In this document: positions 1 to 8,248 of the stretch, one piece after another
How the letters are laid out: each line of letters opens with the position of its first letter
How positions within the stretch are numbered: the first letter of the stretch is position 1
DNA from: CBDCPI01 sp965220245
GTDB taxonomy: Bacteria > Chloroflexota > Dehalococcoidia > Lucifugimonadales > UBA3495
NCBI GenBank assembly: GCA_965220245.1
Contig: CBDCPI010000014.1
Coordinates: 1 to 64,000 of the forward strand
Length of the DNA: 64,000 nt
Direction: 5' to 3'
Notes under the pieces: generated by a model
Seen by the model: only the letters and a program-made list of their open reading frames with translations
Told to the model about the DNA's origin: nothing
Database searches by the model: none
Program-made: the position numbers and the translations under genes

Positions 1-700
1 CAGTGTGCCGTCGTTCTGACTCAAGAACAGGGGCGCATTCAAGCCCAACAGGGCCAACGCTTCCCGAATCCCTCTGATGGTCTGGTCAGCCAGGTCGCAC
101 AAGCAAGCGTTCAACGTCGAAGCGTTCTCCCGCTCCAACAGCCCAATGCGCCCGTTCTCGTGAGACACCGTTACCTGAATACCCGGGACCTCTTCCCGGA
201 GGATAGCCGCAGCCTCTTGCTCATGGGTTGGATTCACCGGAGAGAATACGCCGCATACCGCGGCCGCGCGGATGCCCTGCTGGCGCATGTCTTGGGCCGC
301 CGCTTTGATCTCGGCCCGGTCCAAAGGGAAAATCTCCCGGCCATCGAACTCGTGGCCGCCGCGCACCATATAGGTGACCCCGCCGACGGCTTCCTTCATG
401 TTCTCCGGCCAGTCGATCAGCGGAGGCAGCAGGGTGGTGGCCGGGAGAGCCAGCCGGAGGGTTGCGGTTGGCGCCAGTCCTCGCCGCTCCAGCAGAGCAT
501 TGGTAAAGTGGGTGGTGCCCAGCATCACACCGTCGAAGGCGGCGTCTTGAGGCTGCTGGACTAGCACCTCCTGTAACGCCGCTACAATGCCCGAAGTAAC
601 ATCCGGCGTCGTGGGCACTTTGGCTTGGGACAGCAGGTGTGGCCCCGTCCATCAAGACCGCGTCGGTGTTGGTGCCGCCAACGTCAACGCCAATACGCAT
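1..700 (-). CDS. Hydantoinase A / oxoprolinase family subunit, N-terminal part, frameshifted, cut by window edge
   Basis: N-methylhydantoinase A/5-oxoprolinase family: cytoplasmic ATP-dependent enzymes of the actin-like ATPase fold that open hydantoin or lactam rings. The start at 700 gives MRIGVDVGGTNTDAV, the phosphate-binding opening of the family, and the last visible residues read SQNDGT, also typical. The frame breaks at about 635-640. After residue 21 the family sequence (LLSQAKVPTTPDVTSG, later GTTHFTNALL) continues one frame over, which fits one extra C. No stop appears in the continued frame down to base 1, so roughly 230 residues are visible and the rest lies outside. It is the last visible gene of a five-gene minus-strand run and follows DUF917 by 93 bp, a pairing commonly seen for this family. 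Family assignment is firm. Whether the frameshift is real inactivation or a base-calling error is open. Confidence 0.75.
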
Positions 701-793
701 AGCTCTTGCCTGTTCTAGGAAGTTTTCGAGGAATGTTCCCGGCCTGCCCCGGAATTTGGGCGGGTGGAAAGTGAAGGCGCAAACGGCTATTTC

Positions 794-1864
794 TCAAATG
801 GTCAGGTGCACGAAGTCGGTGTCGTAACCGAAGGCCCTAGGCCCGGCAATTTCCAGGGCCTTTTCAGAAGTCCACAGCACTGGCGCGGGAAAACCCAACA
901 CGGTGACTCTGAAGCCATACCGCACCAACTCGGTGGTGATGGGTTCCCCTCGTTCGGTGTCAACCAAGCAAATCAAGTCCGGGACGGTGCAGATGATCTG
1001 CCCGTCACGACGGGCAACGAGGTTCTCGTTCTGAAAGTCGATAACCATACGCTCTCCAAGGTAGCCGCCGAGGCCGTCGATGGTCACCGTGCCCCGAGCG
1101 AACCCGGCGGTGGTGCGCCGGTCCACATCCACCACCTTCCCGCTGAAGAGGACTTTGCCGGGGCAGGTCCCCAAGACAGCCCCGATGGGGTCCTCGCCCC
1201 GCTGCCTCGCCTTTAGCACCGCTTCACCCACGCTCTTGGCCAAGGTGAGCGTGCCCAAGACCGCGGTCTCCCTAACCTGGGTCGCCGACATCGGGGCCAG
1301 CGCGTAGCAGGCTACGCAACCCATTTGCACGGTGATGGCCCGGGCGATGCGTTCCAGCCACCGGGCGCTGATGGCGTGGGGGATGATGACCGTGTTCCCC
1401 TTCTCGTCGCTCAGGGCCAAGGGGTGCCAGGGGACGCCGTAAACAAAGAAGGTCTTCAGGTGCAGTTCCGGGAAGGCCCGGCCCATGCCGTCGGCGTCCA
1501 CTATGGGAAGACCGGCTATGGCGGCGGGTATCAGCGGCTCCACCGAGTTGCTGCCGCCGATCTCGTTGGAAATCAGGGCGGTGGCTTGCTGGCCGGTGTA
1601 CTCTTCTAAAGCCCGCAAGGCGTAGTAGGACTGGAGGTCGCGTATCTTTTCGACCCCCACGGTGGGAGCGCCGATGCCGCCGACGCACACCACCCGGGAC
1701 TCTTCCGGCAACTCTTCGGGCGACAGTACGGTGACCGGGCCGTACTCCTTGAGGGCTTGGCGGGCCCGTAGCTGGCCGATGTAAGGATTTCCGCCGCCGC
1801 CGGTCCCCAGAATTCCCGCCCCGATTGCGATTGGTTCCAGGCTATCCTCAGTAACTTGCCACAT
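794..1864 (-). CDS. DUF917 (S-methyl thiohydantoin desulfurase-like) protein
   Basis: 356 residues, the usual full length for DUF917, a family also named for S-methyl thiohydantoin desulfurase. The N terminus carries the glycine-rich GAGILGTGGGGNPYIG (about residues 17-32), diagnostic for the family. VVCVGGIGAPTVGVEKI and the SNEIGGSNSVEPLI segment follow. These proteins are often encoded next to hydantoinase A subunits, as here (hydantoinase starts 93 bp downstream), and are thought to act on hydantoin-type five-membered rings. The GMC oxidoreductase stops 27 bp upstream, so the genes are probably co-transcribed. The start at 1864 has only a weak purine-rich site about 19 nt upstream, and translation may depend on coupling. 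The substrate is unknown. Confidence 0.85.
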   Translation of the reverse strand: MWQVTEDSLEPIAIGAGILGTGGGGNPYIGQLRARQALKEYGPVTVLSPEELPEESRVVCVGGIGAPTVGVEKIRDLQSYYALRALEEYTGQQATALISNEIGGSNSVEPLIPAAIAGLPIVDADGMGRAFPELHLKTFFVYGVPWHPLALSDEKGNTVIIPHAISARWLERIARAITVQMGCVACYALAPMSATQVRETAVLGTLTLAKSVGEAVLKARQRGEDPIGAVLGTCPGKVLFSGKVVDVDRRTTAGFARGTVTIDGLGGYLGERMVIDFQNENLVARRDGQIICTVPDLICLVDTERGEPITTELVRYGFRVTVLGFPAPVLWTSEKALEIAGPRAFGYDTDFVHLTI

Positions 1865-1891
1865 GGACGCTACTTTTATTTCCCTTATCTA

Positions 1892-3442
1892 TTACTTGCC
1901 TTCTTTGATCCAGTCGGAGACCCGTTCCGCGATCATGATGGTGGTGGCGTTGGTATTGGCCCGGATGACGTCCGGCATAACCGAGGCGTCGACCACCCGT
2001 AGACCTTCCAGGCCGCGGACCCGGCAATGCTGGTCCACGACGGCCATCGGGTCCGAGTCCGGGCCCATCTTGCAGGTGCCCGACGAGTGGTGTTGGGTAC
2101 AAACGTTCCGCAGCAGCCAGTTGTCCAAGGCGTCGTCGCTGGCCAGGTCTGCATCGGTGGGATTGACGCGGGCTACGACATAATTGCTAAACGGAGGTTG
2201 GGCGGCGATGCTCAACGCAGTGCGGATCGCTTGGCGCATCCGCTTCCGGTCGTAAGGGTCGGATAGGTAGTTATAGTCCAAATCGGGCTGAACGTGGGGA
2301 TCGGTGGAGGCGAGCCGTAGCCGCCCGGCAGACACCGCGTTTTGCAACGCCGAACTGATGCCGAAATGGAAATCGTCGGAGTCGATCTGGACGCTGGCGG
2401 GGGCGTGTTCGCTGGACATCAGGATGGGGCTGATCTGGAGATCGGCCCTGGTGGGGGAGTCCTCATGGCTGAACCGCAGCCCGATCTGGATGCTGGGCGC
2501 CAGTTCGTCGGGCGGGTCACCCTGTCCCCGGAGTAGGATGAACGCTGCCGGGTGGTCTCTCAAGTTCTCGCCGACGCCGGGAATCTCGTGGACCACGTCA
2601 ATGCCCATGCTGCGCAGGTGGCTGGCTGGGCCTACGCCGGAGAGCATCAGTATCTGGGGCGAGCCGATGGCGCCGCTGCTGAGGACTATCTGATCGCCCT
2701 CGATGGTAAAGGTTTCGCCCCCGCTCTCGGCCTCCACGCCTACCGCCCGGTTCCCTTCAAACAGGATGCGCCGCACCGTAACGTTGCCTCGGATGGTAAC
2801 GTTTAGCCGGTGGCGGGCTAGGGTCAAGTACGTCAAGGCAGTGCTCATACGCACGCCGTCAATGTTGTTCAAGGGCCGGGTGGCGATGCCATTGGAGTCA
2901 GGGTGATTCTGGTCAGGGTCTTCGGGGAACCCCAAGGCAACGCAGGAGTTGTAGAAAGCGCCGAAGTGGGGCAACCAGTCCGGACGCTTGTAGCGGCGTA
3001 CCGGAATGGGGCCGTCGTTGCCGTGAAAGTCTCCGCCGGGAAAGTCCCGGTCCGTCTCCAACTTTCGAAAGTAGGGCATTACCTTGGTAAAGGCCCACTC
3101 GTCGTTGCCCCATTCCGCCCAGTTGTCGTAGTCCTCGGGAACGCCCCGGAAGAGCACCTGTCCATTGATGGCGCTGGACCCTCCGGTGGCTTTACCTCGG
3201 GGAATTACGACGGGTTCTGCTTGTAACGCCGAGCCCTTGGCCCGGAAGTCCCAACTGTGGGGGCCGTAAGCGGAACGCCAGACATTGTTGCCGTCTTTGA
3301 GGTCGATGGGCAAATGCTCAAACTCGGGATAGTCGGGGCCTGCCTCCAAGAGGAGGACCGAGTTGTTGGGGTCCTCCGAAAGCCTGGTGGCCAGAACGCA
3401 ACCGGCCGACCCGGCACCGATGATGACGTAGTCGTACTTCAT
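1892..3442 (-). CDS. GMC family FAD-dependent oxidoreductase (choline dehydrogenase-like)
   Basis: 516-residue flavoprotein of the glucose-methanol-choline family, which oxidises alcohols to aldehydes. The FAD-binding GAGSAG lies at residues 9-14. GGSSAINGQVLFRG (first signature) and SSGAIGSPQILMLSGVGP (second signature) follow. The catalytic pair is visible near the C terminus as His451/452 in TQHHSSGT and Asn in RANTNATT. The frame is open to 3490, but ATG 3442 is chosen because it sits just before the nucleotide-binding strand and has GAGGG 5 nt upstream. The double-VOC gene ends 10 bp upstream and DUF917 starts 27 bp downstream, so this is the middle gene of an operon. It probably oxidises an alcohol formed by the upstream monooxygenase (inference). 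Confidence 0.9.
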   Translation of the reverse strand: MKYDYVIIGAGSAGCVLATRLSEDPNNSVLLLEAGPDYPEFEHLPIDLKDGNNVWRSAYGPHSWDFRAKGSALQAEPVVIPRGKATGGSSAINGQVLFRGVPEDYDNWAEWGNDEWAFTKVMPYFRKLETDRDFPGGDFHGNDGPIPVRRYKRPDWLPHFGAFYNSCVALGFPEDPDQNHPDSNGIATRPLNNIDGVRMSTALTYLTLARHRLNVTIRGNVTVRRILFEGNRAVGVEAESGGETFTIEGDQIVLSSGAIGSPQILMLSGVGPASHLRSMGIDVVHEIPGVGENLRDHPAAFILLRGQGDPPDELAPSIQIGLRFSHEDSPTRADLQISPILMSSEHAPASVQIDSDDFHFGISSALQNAVSAGRLRLASTDPHVQPDLDYNYLSDPYDRKRMRQAIRTALSIAAQPPFSNYVVARVNPTDADLASDDALDNWLLRNVCTQHHSSGTCKMGPDSDPMAVVDQHCRVRGLEGLRVVDASVMPDVIRANTNATTIMIAERVSDWIKEGK

Positions 3443-3452
3443 GGTTACCCTC

Positions 3453-4412
3453 TTAGTCCTCCCGTTGCACCAAGTGGACCAGCAGTCCACCCAGGCTCGC
3501 CGGGTGAATGAATCCTATTTTGGCCCGGCGGCTGCCCGGCCGGCCGACCCGGTCAATCAACACGTGGTTGGCTTGGTGCAGATTGCTCAACAGACCGTCG
3601 ATGTCTTCGACCTTGAGCGCGAGGTGGTGCAGTCCCGGGCCTCGGGACTCGATGTAGCGGGTGATGACGCTCCGGTCTTGTTGGGTGCTGCCCGCTTGTC
3701 CTCGCTGAATCTCTCCAGCCTCGCTCTGGTCCAAGTTCTGTAAAAACTCCAAGTCGCAATCGCCGATGGTAATAAACGCGACCCGAAGCCCGCCGACCAA
3801 CTCGGGCTTCCGGGTGTGGAAGAAAACGCCGTACTTGTCGGAGGTAAAGCTCTCGATGGTGGTGCTGACTTCGGCGTCGGTCTGGGTGCTTTCCACCGGC
3901 CACCCCAGCTTATGGGAGAAAACATCCAGTGCCACACGATTGTCCCGGCTGGCAACGCCTACATGATCGATGCGCTGCACCGGGCCTGCACCGGCGCCCG
4001 AATTCTCCAGCGGTTGCGAGAGATAAGTGATCACCCCGCTGGTCGAGTTGGGGTCCAGCAGCAATCGGTTGGCGCCGCCCAGGCCGACTTCGGGCCGGTC
4101 CGACACCACCGCTAGGCCCTTCCGGACGGCCTCTTGGGCCGCCCGGTCCGGGTCAGCGACGGCCACGGCGATATGGTGCACCCCCGTCTTCTCGGCGCCG
4201 CCCACGAAGTCGTCCCCGATCTCGAATAGGGCCACTGGCGTCCGGCCAATTGCGAATACCGGCGCACGGCGGCCGCTAGAACCAACATGGAGGTCGGACC
4301 TGGACAGGAGAAAGTCCCGTTCCAGAGCCTCGGCGACCGCGGGCGCGTCCCGCACCACGACGCTCAAGTAGGCCAGGCCCCGTCCAATCGTTAGTGTGGA
4401 ATTGTCCGGCAT
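3453..4412 (-). CDS. Double VOC (glyoxalase/dioxygenase fold) protein
   Basis: 319 residues holding two vicinal-oxygen-chelate modules. The N-terminal half (about 8-150) contains HHIAVAV and resembles 4-hydroxyphenylpyruvate dioxygenase-like VOC repeats. The C-terminal half (about 165-316) contains RIDHVGVAS, GLHHLALKVEDID and the closing IGFIHPASLGGLLVHLVQ, very like methylmalonyl-CoA epimerase. VOC proteins bind a divalent metal and can be dioxygenases, epimerases or lyases, so the reaction cannot be fixed from this sequence. It lies between the LLM gene (16 bp gap) and the GMC gene (10 bp gap). Context suggests a step between oxygenation and alcohol oxidation. Confidence 0.85.
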   Translation of the reverse strand: MPDNSTLTIGRGLAYLSVVVRDAPAVAEALERDFLLSRSDLHVGSSGRRAPVFAIGRTPVALFEIGDDFVGGAEKTGVHHIAVAVADPDRAAQEAVRKGLAVVSDRPEVGLGGANRLLLDPNSTSGVITYLSQPLENSGAGAGPVQRIDHVGVASRDNRVALDVFSHKLGWPVESTQTDAEVSTTIESFTSDKYGVFFHTRKPELVGGLRVAFITIGDCDLEFLQNLDQSEAGEIQRGQAGSTQQDRSVITRYIESRGPGLHHLALKVEDIDGLLSNLHQANHVLIDRVGRPGSRRAKIGFIHPASLGGLLVHLVQRED

Positions 4413-4428
4413 CAGGTCAGGCTCCTCC

Positions 4429-5499
4429 TCAAGAAAAGGCCGGGATCACTTTTTCCCCGAAGAGCCGGATCGACTTCTCCACCAAAGGGTCCGGAATCTG
4501 GCCGAAGCGGTGACGCCCGCAAAAGATGTCCATCCCAATCCGCTGCTGTTGCTGCTCCAACCGCCGGGCCACCGTCTCCGGGCTTCCCACGTGGGCCAGG
4601 CCGTTGTCCAGCCAAAAGTCCAACCCGGTGGCCATGCCTTCGAACACCCTCCGGATCTCGCGGGTGGTGGGGTTATCTTCAGTGCCTTTATACCCGACCC
4701 GGGTCCGCTCCAGCCGGTCCACCCCGGAGGCGTAGGCCTGCACCAAGTAAGGCTCGGCCTCTTCTTTGGCTAGCTCGTCGGTCTCTGCGACATGGATTGC
4801 CCGGGTAAGAAAGGTACGAGGCATGGGCCCCGGATGTCCTTGGGCCTTCCACATGTCCCGCCACATATCAAATTTCTCGGCGATGACCGGGTCTACGTCT
4901 AGGTTCTGGGACACGTCGTAGTTATGCAACGCGGCGTATTCAAAGGAAGTGGGTGAGTGGCAAGCGAACCAGATGGGCGGGTGGGGCTTCTGGTAGGGAC
5001 GCGGCATGGGGATGGCCTCATCGAAGCTCCAGTATTTGCCTTGGTGGGTAACGGTTTCCTCGGTCCACGCCCTTTTGATGATGTCCAAGGTCTCTTCCGA
5101 CACTGCCCTCCGCTCGTGGAAAGGGAGGTTCCAACGAATCAACTCGTGCTCCAACACGCCAATTCCCGCGCCAAACTCCAAACGGCCCCGGGAAAGCTGG
5201 TCGATCATGGCCGCGTCTTGGGCCAAGCGCATCGGGTTATAAAAAGGGAGTTGAAAGATCATGGCGCCAAAGCGGAGAGTGCTGGTGCGCTGGGCCAAGG
5301 CCGAGAGGTAGACCGTGGGCGCGGTGCATTGGCCGACGTTGTTGCCTTGGTGCTCGATTATGAAGTGGTACTTGAACCCCACTTCTTCGGCGACATGCAC
5401 CTCGCTGAGGTGCTGGTCGTAATAGTCTACCGGTTCCGGCACCGCTTCGATGACGTTCCACTGAAACAGGTCGTAAGTGCCAAACTCCAAATTCGGCAT
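4429..5499 (-). CDS. LLM class flavin-dependent oxidoreductase (first gene of operon)
   Basis: 356 residues, luciferase-like monooxygenase family (TIM barrel using FMNH2 or F420). Typical landmarks are FGTYDLFQW at the N terminus, IIEHQGNNV, the LRFGAMIFQLPFYNPMRLAQ strand, QLSRGRLEFGAGIG, HQGKYWSFDEAIP and PYQKPHPPIW. It resembles the bacterial luciferase alpha-chain/alkanal monooxygenase branch and is most like the LLM gene at 31341-32393 in this window. ATG 5499 has AGAGG about 5 nt upstream. It leads the run LLM-VOC-GMC-DUF917-hydantoinase, so its substrate probably feeds that pathway. The cofactor (FMN or F420) cannot be decided here. Confidence 0.9.
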   Translation of the reverse strand: MPNLEFGTYDLFQWNVIEAVPEPVDYYDQHLSEVHVAEEVGFKYHFIIEHQGNNVGQCTAPTVYLSALAQRTSTLRFGAMIFQLPFYNPMRLAQDAAMIDQLSRGRLEFGAGIGVLEHELIRWNLPFHERRAVSEETLDIIKRAWTEETVTHQGKYWSFDEAIPMPRPYQKPHPPIWFACHSPTSFEYAALHNYDVSQNLDVDPVIAEKFDMWRDMWKAQGHPGPMPRTFLTRAIHVAETDELAKEEAEPYLVQAYASGVDRLERTRVGYKGTEDNPTTREIRRVFEGMATGLDFWLDNGLAHVGSPETVARRLEQQQQRIGMDIFCGRHRFGQIPDPLVEKSIRLFGEKVIPAFS

Positions 5500-5623
5500 A
5501 AGAGCCTCTGCGGGGGATGTTTAGGACTGCGAAGGGCCGGTATCCAACTAATGTTTTTCTTGTCTGAACCTTGTATGTTATCGCCAGCCGCAAATTCACC
5601 GTCGGACTTCTTCAAGAACTCGC

Positions 5624-5725
5624 AGGGTCTTTCAGTTTTCGGACCTAAGCCTCCCCTTCGACAAGCTCAGGGTGAGCGGACTGTGTAGCTTTGCTGAATT
5701 ACCACTTGGACAACTGAAAGACCCT
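5624..5725. repeat. Miniature inverted-repeat element, AGGGTC type (copy 1)
   Basis: 102-bp non-coding element with perfect 12-bp inverted ends, AGGGTCTTTCAG and CTGAAAGACCCT. The interior includes CTTCGACAAGCTCAGG, a motif shared with other repeats in the window. The flanks read AGAACTCG before it and AAAACTCG a few bases after it, a near-perfect direct repeat that suggests a target-site duplication. Relatives are at 30671-30828 and 45215-45330. It lies between the LLM operon start and hicB. The remaining gap (5726-5851) shows nothing convincing. Confidence 0.7.
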
Positions 5726-5851
5726 ACAAAACTCGCGAGCGAGGTTGACATGTTCTTCTACCGTCATCGGCTGTTTCGTTGTCATGGCGTCCCCTTGAAG
5801 AAACGCAAGTGTGCGCTTGCCCTTAACGATGTTCTCTTCCTAGTCCGGCAT

Positions 5852-6112
5852 TTAGCTTGCAGGCGTTGTTACCTTAAGCACTACGAACGCCAGCATCTCC
5901 CCCGCCTGTAACTCCACATCTTCTATAGCACTGGGTGAAGCAATCGTTTCTTCGCCTTCTTCAACTACGCTCACATAATCGATAAGCATGTCTTCCGCAT
6001 TGGCCAAGGCTTCATCGACTGTAGCACCCATAGCGCAAGCGCCAGGCAGGTCGGGGATGACGACACCATAAGCCCCCTTTTCTCCGTCGATAATCGCAGG
6101 ATACCGAATCAT
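5852..6112 (-). CDS. hicB: HicB family antitoxin
   Basis: 86-residue protein with the HicB fold: IRYPAIIDGEKGAYGVVIPDLPG at the N terminus (partial RNase H-like), then CAMGATVDEALANAEDML. The short tail contains no obvious DNA-binding helix-turn-helix. HicB neutralises the RNA-cleaving HicA toxin and usually autoregulates the pair. Its start lies 5 nt after the stop of the hicA reading frame as it stands, the standard toxin-antitoxin arrangement. HicB is intact although HicA appears frameshifted. Confidence 0.9.
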   Translation of the reverse strand: MIRYPAIIDGEKGAYGVVIPDLPGACAMGATVDEALANAEDMLIDYVSVVEEGEETIASPSAIEDVELQAGEMLAFVVLKVTTPAS

Positions 6113-6116
6113 GTTC

Positions 6117-6314
6117 TCACGCCCCCTGTTTTAATCCCAGCCAGCCGCCTTGGCTATGGTACGGGCTACGCCACCTCACTGTTGTATGACGTGGCAATGC
6201 AACGCTTCCATTCTTTTCGGGGTGCTGGTAGATATCGTGCTTGCCACCATGCCGGGCTAGCTGCCATCCCTCCCTTTCTAGCCGCCTCCTAATTTCGTTG
6301 GTGTTGGTTTCCAT
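6117..6314 (-). CDS. hicA: HicA family toxin, C terminus frameshifted
   Basis: HicA toxins are small mRNA interferases of double-stranded-RNA-binding fold with a catalytic His. Visible here are IRRRLEREGWQLARHGGKHDIYQHP (His in GGKHD) and VALPRH, typical of the first two-thirds. The expected ending, GVARTIAKAAGW, is not in the open frame but is present one frame over: a single-base shift at about 6173-6179 would give it and a stop at 6131. As read, the last 20 residues are nonsense. The IS630 element begins 36 bp upstream of its start, so the upstream promoter region may be altered. The toxin may be inactive, or this is a sequencing error. Confidence 0.75.
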   Translation of the reverse strand: METNTNEIRRRLEREGWQLARHGGKHDIYQHPEKNGSVALPRHTTVRWRSPYHSQGGWLGLKQGA

Positions 6315-6355
6315 CGCTTGTTAAGCCATAGCTTATTCGTTCTTGAGCTAGTAGT

Positions 6356-6994
6356 TCAGCTATTTTGAATTGCTGGGTAAAGAGACTTCAGTTTGATGCG
6401 TGCATCGGCGGTGGTGAAGCGCCAGTCCACTCGCGCCATGTCCCGGTTGCGCTGGTCCTGCCAGGCGGCAACTTCCCGGCGCAGCGCCTCTTGATCGGGA
6501 ATCCGGCGGTCCAAGCACTGCTGGGCCAGCACTCCGATCTCAATTTCAGCCATGTTCAGCCAACTCCCATGCTTGGGGGTGTAGTGAATCTCCAGACGCT
6601 CCGCAATGCGCCGCGCTTCCATCGGCTCGAACGCCTCGTATAACGAGGCCGGATGATGCGTGTTCAAGTTGTCCATCACCAGCACAATCCGGTCCTTGTC
6701 CGGGTAGTCCTGGTCCACCAACTTCTTCACTTGGTGCGCCCAGTCCACTTTCGTCCGCCGGTCCGTCACTCCGACCCGCCGCCATCCTTCCAACGGCGCA
6801 AACAGCACGAAAAGGTTGCTGACCCCGTTGCGCTCATACTCGTAATCGTACCCGCTGGCCGCACCGGGCCGAGCCAGTCGCGGCGCCCGCGTCTCCTTCA
6901 CCTGTTGTTTGCTGGTTTCATCCAGGCACACCAACACTTCAGTGTCCCCACAGGGGCGCTGGTATACCTCCAGCACATCTTCCATCGCGCACAC
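6356..6994 (-). CDS. IS630 transposase, DDE catalytic part (ORF B)
   Basis: 212 residues from the first ATG, but the coding frame is open from about 7060, joining ORF A by a -1 shift. All three catalytic acids are visible: Asp in VLVCLDETS, Asp in IVLVMDNLNTHH, and Glu in HGSWLNMAEIEIG. This matches the DDE/RNase H domain of IS630 transposases. The sequence just before the listed start (LKPWLKECWCIPPEG) is also typical family sequence, so the protein is probably made as an A-B fusion of about 380 residues and not from 6994. Confidence 0.88.
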   Translation of the reverse strand: MCAMEDVLEVYQRPCGDTEVLVCLDETSKQQVKETRAPRLARPGAASGYDYEYERNGVSNLFVLFAPLEGWRRVGVTDRRTKVDWAHQVKKLVDQDYPDKDRIVLVMDNLNTHHPASLYEAFEPMEARRIAERLEIHYTPKHGSWLNMAEIEIGVLAQQCLDRRIPDQEALRREVAAWQDQRNRDMARVDWRFTTADARIKLKSLYPAIQNS

Positions 6995-7035
6995 AAAGTC
7001 CGCATTGCCTTCCGGCGGGATGCACCAACACTCTT

Positions 7036-7497
7036 TCAGCCAAGGCTTGAGTTGGTTTTTTTCAGCGTCTTGCGCACCGTCTCGGGGTGGATGCTGTCAA
7101 CTAGCTCGCACTCGACCAGCCGGTCCGCCAACAATCGCAGTGTCCAACGGGCCCGGCCTTCCGGCGGTTCCCCGCAGGACAGCGCAATCAAGTGGGCTTC
7201 CGCCGCGCCGTCCAGTTTCTTTGGCCGGCGGCGTTGTTGCTCCCTACGCCCCAAGGCCGATTCGATCCCTTCCTCCACGCAACGGCGGCGTACCCTTTCC
7301 ACCGTCGCGCTGGCGATCTGGAGGGACCGGGCAACCTCTTCGTCCGTCATGCCTCCGTCTTTCCGCGCTTCATCGCTCAGCAACAGGATACGCGCATGGG
7401 TCTGCTTGTACGCTGCTGCCCGTCCCTTGGAAACCAGGGCCTTCAGTTCCTGTTGCTCTTCCGTGGTTAGTTCGATACGGTACTTCTTATCCGGCAC
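7036..7497 (-). CDS. IS630 transposase, helix-turn-helix part (ORF A)
   Basis: 153 residues forming the N-terminal DNA-binding part of an IS630 transposase: YRIELTTEEQQELKALV, then a helix-turn-helix (EVARSLQIASATVERVRRRC) and the RRPKKLDGAAEAHLIAL linker. GTG 7497 is preferred over the upstream ATG 7545 because AAGGAGAAGGG precedes it and YRIEL is the usual family start. The ORF ends at 7036 shortly after a run of seven A (7056-7062) where the frame changes to that of ORF B. Confidence 0.85.
   Translation of the reverse strand: MPDKKYRIELTTEEQQELKALVSKGRAAAYKQTHARILLLSDEARKDGGMTDEEVARSLQIASATVERVRRRCVEEGIESALGRREQQRRRPKKLDGAAEAHLIALSCGEPPEGRARWTLRLLADRLVECELVDSIHPETVRKTLKKTNSSLG
7056..7062 (-). 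promoter_or_regulatory. A7 slippery site for programmed -1 frameshift
   Basis: Seven consecutive A on the coding strand in the context CTG AAA AAA ACC. Moving back one base after the second AAA joins ORF A to ORF B exactly where the conserved transposase sequence continues. Many IS elements make their transposase this way. Slippage is inferred. A plain indel at the homopolymer would look the same. Confidence 0.5.
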
Positions 7498-7665
7498 GAC
7501 CCTTCTCCTTGGATACAATCCGCCAATGCCGGTAGAATACACCATTTGTGCCTCAATTCAATGACGTTCAACTACTAGGTAGCCCTGGCCATAGATGAGT
7601 AGAAACTTTGACCGAGGCATATCCGCCATACGAGGCCTCCTTACGGTGAGCGGGGAGCTAACGGA

Positions 7666-8193
7666 TTAGACGAACCAGCCCATGCCAGCGAAGTAGCCCC
7701 GCAGGTAGGCGATCTGGCCGCCGTGGACTACGTTGTCATAGACCAGGATACCCAAAAGGTCGGACACCGGCCGGGGTTCGTTGCTCGGAGGAACGACCAC
7801 GGTACCTTCCAAGTCGGCATCGGTTATGGAGGCCAGGTACTCTCTGGCCGAGGTCTTTACTGCTTCCGCGTACCCCAGTAGCACTTCCCGGGACGGAGCG
7901 GCCCAAGCGGAGGTCTGCTCCGAGGTCATTCCTTGGCCGGTCTGGCCCGGGTCGTCGCTCATGCCGAACTTTTCGTGCCAACCGTCTTGCACCCATAGCT
8001 GGGGCTTGGACTGGAGCCGGTCGTTGATGAAAACGTCGACCACCCGGTTCATGTGCCAGGATAGCCAAGCGATGGAATTCGATTGGTCGTTTGGCTGCCG
8101 GTTTAGCGTAGCGTCGTCAATCCCTTCTATGGCGCGGTCCACCATGCCCCAATTGCGGTCTAAGGCCGAGCTTACAACGTCTTTAGCGGCCAT
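7666..8193 (-). CDS. DinB family metal-dependent protein
   Basis: 175 residues, four-helix-bundle DinB/YfiT-like family. Metal-ligand histidines are visible in IAWLSWHMNRVVDVF (about residue 47) and in VVHGGQIAYLRGYF (about residue 157). Members use small thiols or act as metal-dependent hydrolases or transferases. The exact activity here is unknown. AAAGGAG precedes the ATG. It stands alone between the IS element and the broken CoxL gene. The 88 bp separating it from the IS shows nothing recognisable. Confidence 0.85.
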   Translation of the reverse strand: MAAKDVVSSALDRNWGMVDRAIEGIDDATLNRQPNDQSNSIAWLSWHMNRVVDVFINDRLQSKPQLWVQDGWHEKFGMSDDPGQTGQGMTSEQTSAWAAPSREVLLGYAEAVKTSAREYLASITDADLEGTVVVPPSNEPRPVSDLLGILVYDNVVHGGQIAYLRGYFAGMGWFV

Positions 8194-8248
8194 GGTTAAA
8201 CTCCTTTAATCTGATTGGTGTTACTGCTGTTTGGTGTTGCCGGGACCT

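Larger units (their letters stand above)
6351..7575 (-). mobile_element. Complete IS630-family insertion sequence
   Basis: A 1,225-bp element carrying a two-frame DDE transposase. The ends are imperfect inverted repeats: GTAGTTCAGC at 6351 and, read on the other strand, GTAGTTGAAC at 7575, both continuing into a shared TTGAATTG. A TA dinucleotide flanks each side (6349-6350 and 7576-7577), the target duplication expected for IS630/Tc1-mariner elements. It is inserted between hicA and the DinB gene. Intact ends and reading frames suggest it is recent or still active. Confidence 0.85.
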
